Both the position numbers and the translations under genes were made by a program. The notes below the pieces were generated by a model. It saw only the letters and a program-made list of their open reading frames with translations, was not told where the DNA came from and did not search any database. 64,000 nt of DNA from Micromonospora sp. WMMD1102 (GTDB lineage: Bacteria; Actinomycetota; Actinomycetes; Mycobacteriales; Micromonosporaceae), in the NCBI RefSeq assembly GCF_029626265.1, contig NZ_JARUBN010000001.1, positions 8,063,001 through 8,127,000 of the forward strand, in the 5' to 3' direction. Positions 46,814-54,660 of this stretch are shown in pieces. Position 1 is the first letter of the stretch. Each line of letters begins with the position of its first letter.

Positions 46814-47185
46814 ATGACCCCTTCTGACGACCGGAGCCGCGATTACCGCGACTCGGCACTGCGGCCGTACGTGCTCACGAAGGGGCGGGCCCGTCCGTCG
46901 CGCAACACGGTCAGCGTCGACACGCTGCTGATCGCGACCGACCCGCCGCCGCCACTGCCGGTCTCGGCCGGTCGCCAGGAACGCGCCCTGCTGGCGATGT
47001 GCCGGGGACTGCTCTCGCTGGTCGAGGTCGCCGCCCGGCTGGAGTTGCCGGTCAGCGTCGTACGGGTGCTCGCCAGCGACCTGGTCGATTCGGGTCACCT
47101 GACCGCGCGGGCCGGAAGTCCCCAGGCCGCGCAGCTTCCCCGGGAACTACTGCAAGAGGTGCTCAATGGTCTCCGCGCGCTCTGA
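46814..47185 (+). CDS. Conservon DUF742 protein (CvnC)
   Basis: The protein is 123 aa. DUF742 signature features: an N-terminal RPYVLTKGRARPS, then ERALLAMCRGLLSLVEVAAR with LPVSVVRVLASDLVDSGHL, a winged-helix-like element. It is a standard third member of conservons, of unclear biochemical role, perhaps contacting the GTPase. Its end overlaps CvnD by 20 bp. Confidence 0.93.
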   Translation: MTPSDDRSRDYRDSALRPYVLTKGRARPSRNTVSVDTLLIATDPPPPLPVSAGRQERALLAMCRGLLSLVEVAARLELPVSVVRVLASDLVDSGHLTARAGSPQAAQLPRELLQEVLNGLRAL

Positions 47186-47909
47186 CGGCTACCTGCCCGG
47201 GACCGTCACCAAGTCGGTGAAGATCCTCGTGGTCGGCAGTTTCGGGGTCGGCAAGACCACCCTGATCGGCTCGGTCAGCGAGATCCGGCCGCTGCGTACC
47301 GAGGAGATCGTCACCCAGGTCAGCGAGGGGGTCGACGACCTGCACGGCGTGCACGACAAGCACACCACCACCGTGGCGATGGACTTCGGCCGGATCACCC
47401 TGAACGAGAGCCTGGCGCTCTATCTGTTCGGCACTCCCGGGCAGCGGCGGTTCTGGGACCTGTGGGAGGGGCTCGCCGAGGGTGCCGCCGGGGTACTCGT
47501 GCTCGTCGACACCCGGCCCGGTCGGCTGGAGGCGAGCTTCGAGGTCTTCGACCAGTTGGAGATCGGCACCGAGCTGCCCTTCGTGGTGGCGGTCAACCAC
47601 TTCCCGGACACGGTGCAGCACTCGGCGGACGAGCTGCGTACCGCCCTGGACCTGCTGCCGGAGACGCCGGTCCTGGACTGCGACGCCCGGGACCGCGGCT
47701 CCGCGCTGGCCGCGCTGGCCGCCCTCGTCCAGCACGCCCTCGACGTCACGCCCGCCAGCACGCCGCAGGACTCCGGCGCCGTCCCACAGGTTTCCGGCAC
47801 CGCGCCACAGGACCCCGCCGCCATGCCGCGAGGCCGCGTCGCCACCACGCCGCCGCACAATCCCGCCGACCCGCAGCACATCCCCGTCTCCGAGGAACTG
47901 GTCTCGTGA
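47166..47909 (+). CDS. Conservon small GTPase (CvnD)
   Basis: The protein is 247 aa. The Ras-like MglA-type domain has the P-loop VVGSFGVGKTTLIGSVSE at about 23-32, a Thr-rich switch (DKHTTTVAMDFG), LYLFGTPGQRRFWDLW as G3, and VAVNHFPD as G4, where N-H-F-P-D replaces NKxD. The last 50 residues are a Pro/Ala/Gln-rich tail. In conservons this GTPase binds the membrane with the other Cvn proteins and is thought to transmit the signal. Its stop overlaps the P450 start (GTGA). Confidence 0.95.
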   Translation: MVSARSDGYLPGTVTKSVKILVVGSFGVGKTTLIGSVSEIRPLRTEEIVTQVSEGVDDLHGVHDKHTTTVAMDFGRITLNESLALYLFGTPGQRRFWDLWEGLAEGAAGVLVLVDTRPGRLEASFEVFDQLEIGTELPFVVAVNHFPDTVQHSADELRTALDLLPETPVLDCDARDRGSALAALAALVQHALDVTPASTPQDSGAVPQVSGTAPQDPAAMPRGRVATTPPHNPADPQHIPVSEELVS

Positions 47910-49174
47910 CAACCTATTCCGCGATCGAGGGCACCAGCCTCCGCAAGCCGCTGGCCGAGCTGACCGGCCTGGTGCCGCTGGCCGCCACCACCGCCTGCCC
48001 GGACCCGCAGCACGTCTTCGCCCGGCTGCGGGCCGAGCACGGCCCGGTCGCCCCGGTCGAGCTGGAGCCCGGGGTGCAGGCCTGGCTGGTGATGGGCTAC
48101 CAGGAGATTCTCACGGTCACCCGGCAGGAGCAGGTCTACTCCTGCGACCCGGACGACTGGGCGGCGCACCACGACGGCAGCCTGCCGGCGGACTCGCTGC
48201 TGCGCCCGATGATGTCGCCGTACGACAACGCCTTCTTCGTCAACGGGGAACGGCACCGCCGGCTGCGCGCCCCGATCGCCGGTGGGATGGCCGAGATCGA
48301 CCAGCGGGCGATGCGCCGGGCGGTGGCGGCGCTCTGCACCGACGTGATCGGTTCGTTCGCCGGCCGGGGCGAGGCCGACCTGGTCGCCGACTACGCGGCG
48401 ATCGTCCCGGTGCTGGCCATCGCGGACCGGTTCGGCCTGGACGCGGTGCAGAGCCGTGAGCTACAGGCCGGGCTGGCCGCGATGTTCGCCTGGGGCGCGG
48501 ACGCGCTCGCCGCCCGGGAGAAGGTGATGCGGATCCTCGCCGACGTGGTGGCGGCCCGCCGCAGGGTGCCCTCGGGCGACCTGACGAGCTATCTGGTCGA
48601 GCACCCGAACCTGCGCGGCGACGCCGAGGTCTACGACACCATGGTGCTGATGCTGGTCGCGGCGAACGAGAACACCATGAGCTGCATCGCCCAGACGTTG
48701 CGGTTGATGCTCACCGACGAGCGGTTCGCCGGCCGGCTCCGGGGCGGCCGGCTCGGCGTGGACGACGCCGTCGAGGAGGTGTTGTGGCGGGACCCGCCGA
48801 TGACGAACGCACCGGCCCGGTACGCGCTGCGGGACACCGAGCTGGCCGGGCAGCCGGTCCGGCGCGGCGATGCGATGATCCTCGGGATGACCGCCGCGAA
48901 CGCCGACCCGCGGATCCACCCGACCGGTGAGCCGTGGCGGGAGGTCGGCAACCGGGCGCACCTGTCCTGGGGTGCCGGCCCGCACGCCTGCCCGGCGCAG
49001 ATTCCGGCCCGGCTGATCGTGCGTACCGCGGTGGAGACCGCGCTGCACCTGCTGCCCGGGGTACGGCTGGCCGTCCCGGCCGAGGAGTTGCAGGCCGTCC
49101 CCTCGCCGTGGGGGCGTACCCCGCAGTCGATCCCGGTGCGCTTCCGGTCCGTCCCGCGGCGCGGCGTCGACTGA
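47906..49174 (+). CDS. Conservon cytochrome P450 lacking the ExxR arginine (CvnE/CYP157-like)
   Basis: The protein is 422 aa from GTG 47906, overlapping CvnD. It has the P450 fold with VAANENTMSC in the I helix and the heme Cys in LSWGAGPHACPAQIPAR at about 361. In the K helix AVEEVLWRDPP, the Glu is kept at 291 but the Arg of ExxR is Trp294. P450s of the CYP157 family attached to Streptomyces conservons are known to lack ExxR as EQSLW, and this matches that form. The Cys loop is also atypical, with Pro-Ala after Cys. Its reaction is unknown; a signalling or redox-sensor role in the conservon is possible. Confidence 0.93.
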   Translation: MTTYSAIEGTSLRKPLAELTGLVPLAATTACPDPQHVFARLRAEHGPVAPVELEPGVQAWLVMGYQEILTVTRQEQVYSCDPDDWAAHHDGSLPADSLLRPMMSPYDNAFFVNGERHRRLRAPIAGGMAEIDQRAMRRAVAALCTDVIGSFAGRGEADLVADYAAIVPVLAIADRFGLDAVQSRELQAGLAAMFAWGADALAAREKVMRILADVVAARRRVPSGDLTSYLVEHPNLRGDAEVYDTMVLMLVAANENTMSCIAQTLRLMLTDERFAGRLRGGRLGVDDAVEEVLWRDPPMTNAPARYALRDTELAGQPVRRGDAMILGMTAANADPRIHPTGEPWREVGNRAHLSWGAGPHACPAQIPARLIVRTAVETALHLLPGVRLAVPAEELQAVPSPWGRTPQSIPVRFRSVPRRGVD

Positions 49175-49206
49175 GCGGGCTCAGCCTTGCCGCCGGTCCG
49201 GAACTC

Positions 49207-49887
49207 CTATTCCGGTCGGGAACCGCCGTCCGGGCCGGTCGGCAGGGCGGTCCCGGCTACCCGGCGGGTCGCCGCGTGCAGCCCGAAGATGGTGTAGCCG
49301 ACGAGCAGCGGGGTGAGTACCGGCAGCACCAGCGTGCAGAGCAGCGCGGCGAGTGCGATCGTGCCGGCGGTGGCGAGCAGGGTCGCCGGACGGGCTGCCG
49401 TGGTCCGGGCCGCACCGCGTACGGCGCGCCGCCAGCCCTGCCCCGCCTGGCGGCCGAGCTGCACGACGGTCAGCCCGGCGAAGCCGCCGGCCGCCACGGC
49501 GAGCGCCACGGTCACCGCGACCAGCACTGGCCCGCCCGGTACGGCGCCCCGGCCCAACGCCAGCAGGTTCAGCGCGAGTACGGCGGCGACGACCCCGGCC
49601 ACCGCCGTCGCACCGGCTCCGGGCAGCACCGTACGGCCGAAGCCGCGCAGCGCCGTGTGCGCCCCGGGCCAGGAACCGGTCTCGACCCAGTGCTGCAGTG
49701 CGGCGCTGGCGGTGCCGACCGCGGCGCCCGCGGTGACGACCGGCAGCGCCGCGACCGTGGTGAGGATGCCGAGCAGCGCCAGGTCGGCGGCGTCGCGCAG
49801 GGTGTCCCGCCAGTCCGGCCGGGCCGCCGGGGCGGGCTGCTCGGGCCAGTCCGGCGCGGGTGGCTCGGACGGACTGCCAGTCTGCAC
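49207..49887 (-). CDS. DUF624-like (YesL-type) membrane protein
   Basis: The protein is 226 aa if GTG 49887 is used, which has GGGGGGAGG before it; GTG 49896 and 49947 are alternatives lying in a tandem repeat. The sequence WRDTLRDAADLALLGILTTV then LPVVTAGAAVGTASAALQ is like YesL/DUF624 proteins. About five transmembrane segments follow. Such genes are commonly next to sugar ABC transporters in Firmicutes and actinomycetes. It is downstream of the two permease genes on the same strand, so it is likely part of their operon. Confidence 0.75.
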   Translation of the reverse strand: MQTGSPSEPPAPDWPEQPAPAARPDWRDTLRDAADLALLGILTTVAALPVVTAGAAVGTASAALQHWVETGSWPGAHTALRGFGRTVLPGAGATAVAGVVAAVLALNLLALGRGAVPGGPVLVAVTVALAVAAGGFAGLTVVQLGRQAGQGWRRAVRGAARTTAARPATLLATAGTIALAALLCTLVLPVLTPLLVGYTIFGLHAATRRVAGTALPTGPDGGSRPE

Positions 49888-49953
49888 CGCCGACACCTCC
49901 CCCCGGTCCGCACCGCCGCCACCTGTCCCAGTCCGCACCGCCGCCACCTCAGC
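49880..49953. repeat. 25-26 bp tandem repeat, three copies
   Basis: Units beginning GTC(T/C)GCACCGCCG start at 49880, 49906 and 49931. They span the end of the permease gene and the probable start codons of the DUF624-like gene, so copy changes would alter its 5' end. Confidence 0.6.
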
Positions 49954-50818
49954 CCTTGAGCCCGCTGGTGTTGATGCCCTGCACGAGCATGCGCTGGAAG
50001 GCCAGGAAGAAGACGAAGACCGGCAGCAGCGAGAGCACCGACATCGCGAACATCGGCCCGAGCGACGTCTGACCACTGGAGTCGATGAAGAGGCGCAGCC
50101 CGATCGGCACCGTGTAGCTGGTCGGGCTCGGCAGGTAGACGAGTTGGGTGAAGAAGTCGTTCCAGGTCCAGATGAACGAGAAGATCGCCGTGGTGACCAG
50201 AGCCGGCCGGCTCAGCGGCAGGATCACGTGCCGGAACACCCCGTACGGCGAACAGCCGTCGATCTTGGCGGCGTCGTCGAGTTCGCGCGGGATGCCGCGC
50301 ATGAACTGCACCATCAGGAAGACGAAGAACGCCTCGGTGGCGAGCAGCTTCGGCACGATCAGCGGCAGCGGGGTGTCGATCCAGCCGAAGTAGTTGAACA
50401 TCACGTACTGCGGGACGATCAGCACGTGGCTGGGGAGCAGCAGGGTCCCGATCATGACGGCGAACCACGCCCGCCGCAGCCGGAACCTCAGCCGGGCGAA
50501 GGCGTACGCGGCCACCAGGCAGGAGACGGCGTTGGCGACCACGGTGGCCAGGGCGATCACTGTGCTGTTGAGGAAGAACCGGCCGAAGCTGAGGTTCCGG
50601 ACGTAGCTCCAGCCGTCCGGGTAGTTGGCCCAGGTGATGTCCTGGGGGATGACGGAGAGGTTGCTGACGACCTCGCTCGGCGACTTCAGCGACGAGCCGA
50701 CCATCCACAGCAGTGGGTAGAGGACGAAGCCGAGCACCCCGACGAGCAGTACGACCCGGACGGTGCCGCGCCAGCGGCGCCGGGGTGCGCGGGTGGCCCG
50801 AACTGCCTGGACTGCCAT
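49949..50818 (-). CDS. Sugar ABC transporter permease, MalG-like
   Basis: The protein is 289 aa. It has six transmembrane segments (FVLYPLLWMVGSSLKSP at the first) and the EAA loop IPRELDDAAKIDGCSPYGVFRHVILPL, which contacts the ATPase. It ends with the typical GINTSGLKG tail. With the partner permease (ATGA overlap) and the binding protein, it forms a CUT1-type importer. The ATP-binding subunit is not in the cluster; a shared MsiK-like ATPase would be expected elsewhere. Confidence 0.95.
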   Translation of the reverse strand: MAVQAVRATRAPRRRWRGTVRVVLLVGVLGFVLYPLLWMVGSSLKSPSEVVSNLSVIPQDITWANYPDGWSYVRNLSFGRFFLNSTVIALATVVANAVSCLVAAYAFARLRFRLRRAWFAVMIGTLLLPSHVLIVPQYVMFNYFGWIDTPLPLIVPKLLATEAFFVFLMVQFMRGIPRELDDAAKIDGCSPYGVFRHVILPLSRPALVTTAIFSFIWTWNDFFTQLVYLPSPTSYTVPIGLRLFIDSSGQTSLGPMFAMSVLSLLPVFVFFLAFQRMLVQGINTSGLKG

Positions 50819-51801
50819 CAGTCGTCTCCGTCGGAGTAGTGCACCCAGAACCGGCCGGTGCTGAAGAAGAGCACGGTGATGACCGCGATCGCCAGCAGGA
50901 ATACCCATGAGAGTGCGGAGGCGTAGCCCATCCGGAACTCCCCGAAGCCCTGGTCGTAGATGTGCAGGGTGTAGAGCAGCGTGGAGTAGACCGGTCCGCC
51001 CGTACCGTTGCTGATCACGTATGCCGAGGTGAAACCCTGGAATCCGTTGATCGTTTCCAGTACCAGGTTGAAGAAGATGACCGGGGAGAGCATCGGCAGG
51101 GTGACGTTCCAGAACTGGCGTACCCGGCCGGCGCCGTCGACCGAGGCGGCCTCGTAGAGTTCGGTCGGGACCTGCTTCAGCCCGGCGAGGAAGATCACCA
51201 TCGGGGCGCCGAACTGCCAGATCGCCAGGACCATCAGTGTCTCCAGGGCCCAGGTCGGTTCGTTCACCCACGCCTCGCCCTGGATGCCGAAGAGCCCCAG
51301 GAAGCTGTTGAACGCGCCGTCGCCGCCGAACATGGCCCGCCAGACCAGGGCCAGCGCCACGCTGCCGCCGAGCAGCGAGGGCAGGTAGAACAGGCTGCGG
51401 AACAGGCCGACGCCGCGCCGCTCGCGGTTGAGCAGCAGGGCGACGCCGAGCGCGGCGGCGAGCTTGAGCGGCACGGCGACCAGGGCGTACGTCAGGGTGA
51501 CCGTCACCGCGTGCCAGAACGCCGGGTCCTCGCCGAACATCCGCCGGTAGTTGTCCAGCCCGACCCACTCGACAAGCTCCCAACTGGAGAGCACGTCGTA
51601 GTTGGTGAAGCTCAGGTAGAGCGAGAACAGCATCGGAAAGGCGGTGATCGCCATCAGGCCGATCAGCCAGGGGGACAGGAAGACGTAGCCGGCGACGCCT
51701 TCGGCGCGGTGCCGTCGCCGCCTGGCCCGCGTCGACCTGGTCGGGGTGCCGGCCGGCGCCGCGTCGCCGGGACGTGGTTTGGCCGCCGTGGATACAGCCA
51801 C
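50818..51801 (-). CDS. Sugar ABC transporter permease, MalF-like
   Basis: The protein is 327 aa with a basic N-terminal tail and six transmembrane segments. The coupling loop is PTELYEAASVDGAGRVRQFW then NVTLPMLSPVIFF. It belongs with the MalG-like permease and the binding protein. Overlap of its stop with the next start (ATGA) indicates coupled translation. Confidence 0.95.
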   Translation of the reverse strand: MAVSTAAKPRPGDAAPAGTPTRSTRARRRRHRAEGVAGYVFLSPWLIGLMAITAFPMLFSLYLSFTNYDVLSSWELVEWVGLDNYRRMFGEDPAFWHAVTVTLTYALVAVPLKLAAALGVALLLNRERRGVGLFRSLFYLPSLLGGSVALALVWRAMFGGDGAFNSFLGLFGIQGEAWVNEPTWALETLMVLAIWQFGAPMVIFLAGLKQVPTELYEAASVDGAGRVRQFWNVTLPMLSPVIFFNLVLETINGFQGFTSAYVISNGTGGPVYSTLLYTLHIYDQGFGEFRMGYASALSWVFLLAIAVITVLFFSTGRFWVHYSDGDD

Positions 51802-51875
51802 GGGTTGGTTCTCCTCTCGAGGGACGCTGCGGCCGGGGCGGAGGCCGGTTCGCGACCTCCGCCCCCGGCCGGGTG

Positions 51876-53219
51876 TCAGCCGGCGAGCGCCGTCTGGGCC
51901 TCGGCGAAGAACTGCTTCGCGGCGTCCTCGGGGGTGGCGCGGCCGTAGGTCACGCTCTCCGCGATGTCACGCAGCTTGTTGCGCAGCCCGCTGTGGCCCT
52001 TCGGCGGCGGCGTCGGGGCCGGGCCGAACTTGGGGGCCAGGGCGTTCTCGAAGGTCACCGTCGTCTTCATCGCCGGATCGGTCATGGACGACTCGATGGC
52101 CGCCCGGGTGTCCATGTTGGACGGCAGCCCGCGGTCGACACCGAAGAGCTTGGCCACCTCCGGGTCGTTGACCAGGAAGTTGATGACGTCGGCCACCACC
52201 TCCGGGTGCTCGGTGCTGCGCGAGCCCGCCCAGTAGAGCGAGGCCCGCGCCCACTGACCCTTCGGGTCGCCGGGGTACGCGACCATGCCCAGCTCGTTCT
52301 TGGTGGCCTTCTGTAGCTCGCCGAGCTGGTTGGACCACATGAACGAGGTGGCGGCCTTGCCGGTCACCACCAGTTGGGTGGCGACGCTGCCGTTGACCGC
52401 CTCGTGCACGATGTCGGCCGGCGGGGTGGCGTTCTTGGCCCGGGCACCCTGCCAGAGCTTGAACCAGTTGGCGAGGTCGGCCTCGGTGAACGCGAGCTTG
52501 TTGCCGTCGTAGAACTCCTTGCCCTGGGCCCGCAGCCAGAGCCAGAGCGCCTTGTAGTCGGAGCTGGTGTCCATGGTGCCCCAGTACTTGCCGCCGCCCT
52601 TGGCGGTCACCTGGGCGGCCCAGTCGAAGAGCTGCTCGTAGCTCCAGCCCTCCTGCGGCTCGGGAAGACCGAGCTCCTTGAGCTTGGTCCTGTCGTAGAT
52701 CATGGCGGGGGTGTTCTCGCCGGTGGCGACCGCGACCTGCTTGCCGTCGATCTGGCCGTACCTGGTCAGCCCCTCGGCGTGCTTGCTCAGATCGATCTTG
52801 TTGTTCTTGACGTACGGCGTCAGGTCGAGGGTGACGTTGCGGCCCGCGTACTCGGCCAGGCCGTTGTCGTCGATCTGGAAGATGTCGGGGGCGTTGCCGC
52901 CGGCGGAGATCGTCGCGAGCTTGTCGTAGTAGCCGTCGAACGCCTGCCAGACGGCGTTGACGGTGACGTTCGGGTTCTTCTGCTTGTAGAGGTCGAGGGC
53001 CTTCTGGGTCATCTCGGCCCGAGCCTCGCCGCCCCACCAGAAGAACTCGATGCTGACCGGACCGCCCGGCTCAGCCTCGTCGTCGCCGCAGGCGGCGGCA
53101 CCGAGTACGAGGGGCAGGGTGACCATCGCGGCCGTGATGCGGCGGAGCACGTCTCGACGGGGAAGGAGGCGGTGGCCACGCGCGGGCGCGTTGGCCGTCG
53201 GGGGTGTGGCGGGGTGCAT
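51876..53219 (-). CDS. Sugar ABC transporter substrate-binding lipoprotein
   Basis: The protein is 447 aa from ATG 53219 with GAGGAG nine bases upstream. It has a twin-Arg-like basic start (LLPRRDVLRRI), a hydrophobic core and VLGAAAC as lipobox. The mature part is an extracellular solute-binding protein family 1: IEFFWWGGEARAEMTQKALD, APDIFQIDDNGLAEYAG, WARASLYWAGS. The nature of the sugar is not readable. Context with pectate lyase and uronate genes suggests oligogalacturonides or another pectin fragment. Confidence 0.95.
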   Translation of the reverse strand: MHPATPPTANAPARGHRLLPRRDVLRRITAAMVTLPLVLGAAACGDDEAEPGGPVSIEFFWWGGEARAEMTQKALDLYKQKNPNVTVNAVWQAFDGYYDKLATISAGGNAPDIFQIDDNGLAEYAGRNVTLDLTPYVKNNKIDLSKHAEGLTRYGQIDGKQVAVATGENTPAMIYDRTKLKELGLPEPQEGWSYEQLFDWAAQVTAKGGGKYWGTMDTSSDYKALWLWLRAQGKEFYDGNKLAFTEADLANWFKLWQGARAKNATPPADIVHEAVNGSVATQLVVTGKAATSFMWSNQLGELQKATKNELGMVAYPGDPKGQWARASLYWAGSRSTEHPEVVADVINFLVNDPEVAKLFGVDRGLPSNMDTRAAIESSMTDPAMKTTVTFENALAPKFGPAPTPPPKGHSGLRNKLRDIAESVTYGRATPEDAAKQFFAEAQTALAG

Positions 53220-53237
53220 CGTGTTCACTCCTCGGCG

Positions 53238-54401
53238 TTAGGAGGCGACACTTTCGGGGGTGGTCGCGGCCGTGCCGCCCGGGGCCGGTTGGCCGTGCGG
53301 ACCCGGGCGGGCGGAAGCTGCCGCGTCCGGGCGGTCGGCGGTGGCCGCCGCTGCGGGCCGGGCGGACAGTGCCGCCGGACCCACGCCCGTCGAGTCGCGG
53401 ATGACCAACTCGGTCTGCAGGCTTACCTGTGCGGTGGTGCGACGGTCGTCGACGGTGCTGGTCCGTCCGCCGCCGCGCCCGGCGCGTGCGGCGGAGGAAC
53501 CGTCGTGTTGCAGGAGCATGTCGACGGCCGTCCGGCCGGCGGCCGCGGCTGGCGTGGCCACCGTCGTCAGTTTGGGCCGGGTGAGCCGGCTCAGCGCGAT
53601 GTCGTCGATGCCGACCACGCTGATGTCCTGGGGCACCCGTAGCCCGAGTGAGTCCAGCCCTTCCATCAGGCCGATCGCCATCAGGTCGTTGTAGGCGAGC
53701 ACGGCGGTGGCACCGGTCCGGCGTACCTGTTCGGCCATGGCGATGCCACCGCCCTCGGTGGGCGGGTTGGGTCCGAGCACGGTCAGGGCGGCGTCGGCGG
53801 CCCGGGCGGCGGCGGTGGCCGACCGGCGGATCTCCCGGTTGGTCCACGAGCCGCGCGGCCCGCCGAGCAGGGCGAGGTCGCGGTGTCCGAGCCCGGTCAG
53901 GTGTTCCACGGCGAGCCGGGCGCCCTGGCCGACGTCCATCACCACCGCCGGCAGGCCGGTCACCTGACGGTTGATCACGACCAGCGGCACCTCGCGGCTG
54001 AGCTGCTCGATCAGGCTGTTGCTCATCCGGGGGCTGCACAGCAGCACGCCGTCGACCTGCTTGGCCAGGGCGTGCACCAGGTCCTCCTCGACCGCCGGGT
54101 CCTCGTTGGTGTCGGCGATGAAGATGTGGTAATCCCGCTGCCGGGCCTGGCTCTCCGCCGCCTTGATCAGCGGCGGGAAGAACGGGTTGGCGATGTCGGC
54201 GATGATCAGGCCGATGTTGTGGGTGCGGCCGGTGATCAGGGCCCGGGCGGCCCGGTTGGGGCGGTAGCCGAGGTTCTCGGCGCAGGCCAGCACGCGGTTC
54301 CGGGTCTCGGGGTTGACCAGGTGCGGGGCCGAGAACGTCCGCGAGACGGTGGAGATGTGCACCCCGCAGGCCCGCGCGACGTCTCGAATGGTGGCTGGCA
54401 C
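53238..54401 (-). CDS. LacI family transcriptional regulator
   Basis: The protein is 387 aa. The N-terminal HTH ATIRDVARACGVHISTVSRTF is followed by the hinge with NLGYRPNRAARALITG and a periplasmic-binding-protein-like sensor domain (NIGLIIADIANPFFPP, VVGIDDIALSRLTRPKLTT). The sensor domain is interrupted near residue 310 by an Ala/Gly/Arg-rich insertion, and the tail is a long Ala/Pro stretch. It probably represses the transporter and uronate genes. The TGCAAA(N)TTGC-like box at 54460 in its own promoter and the related boxes at 54611 and 61748 are candidate sites. Confidence 0.95.
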   Translation of the reverse strand: MPATIRDVARACGVHISTVSRTFSAPHLVNPETRNRVLACAENLGYRPNRAARALITGRTHNIGLIIADIANPFFPPLIKAAESQARQRDYHIFIADTNEDPAVEEDLVHALAKQVDGVLLCSPRMSNSLIEQLSREVPLVVINRQVTGLPAVVMDVGQGARLAVEHLTGLGHRDLALLGGPRGSWTNREIRRSATAAARAADAALTVLGPNPPTEGGGIAMAEQVRRTGATAVLAYNDLMAIGLMEGLDSLGLRVPQDISVVGIDDIALSRLTRPKLTTVATPAAAAGRTAVDMLLQHDGSSAARAGRGGGRTSTVDDRRTTAQVSLQTELVIRDSTGVGPAALSARPAAAATADRPDAAASARPGPHGQPAPGGTAATTPESVAS

Positions 54402-54459
54402 GCGAGTCCTCTCCGTGGCTGCCTGTGTCTGCCGTCACTTGGTTGGGTTGGCCAATTAA

Positions 54460-54473
54460 TGCAAACGGTTGCT
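54460..54473. promoter_or_regulatory. LacI-type operator before lacI
   Basis: TGCAAACGGTTGCT: half-sites TGCAA and TTGC(T) about a central CG, typical of LacI-family operators, 59 bp upstream of the lacI start. Confidence 0.5.
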
Positions 54474-54610
54474 CCTGTGTCAACGGTGCCTCGTTACGGC
54501 TCTGTTGCGGTGCGCAGCGGTGGGAGCACTTCCAAAGTTGCAAATATGGATAAAGGACGTAGCTTCGCACCAAGTCGTTGACGGGCGCCCGGCTTGCGTG
54601 GTTACTTCTC

Positions 54611-54626
54611 CTGCAAACCTTTGCAG
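54611..54626. promoter_or_regulatory. LacI-type operator before the Gfo/Idh gene
   Basis: CTGCAAACCTTTGCAG is a perfect 7+2+7 inverted repeat, 34 bp before ATG 54661. It is the best of the three related boxes. A possible -35 TTGACG lies at 54578-54583, and the box would overlap or follow the start of transcription, consistent with repression. Confidence 0.6.
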
Positions 54627-54660
54627 CCATGAACCTTCGCAGCCATGGAGGCGAGCTGGG

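Noticed and set aside
27818..49174. Secondary-metabolite cluster suggested by SARP regulators and a P450
   Set aside because: No PKS, NRPS, terpene or RiPP biosynthetic gene is present; the P450 belongs to a conservon.
54449..54456. Extra TTGGCCAA box near lacI
   Set aside because: A single copy without periodic neighbours, next to a better LacI-type box; likely chance.
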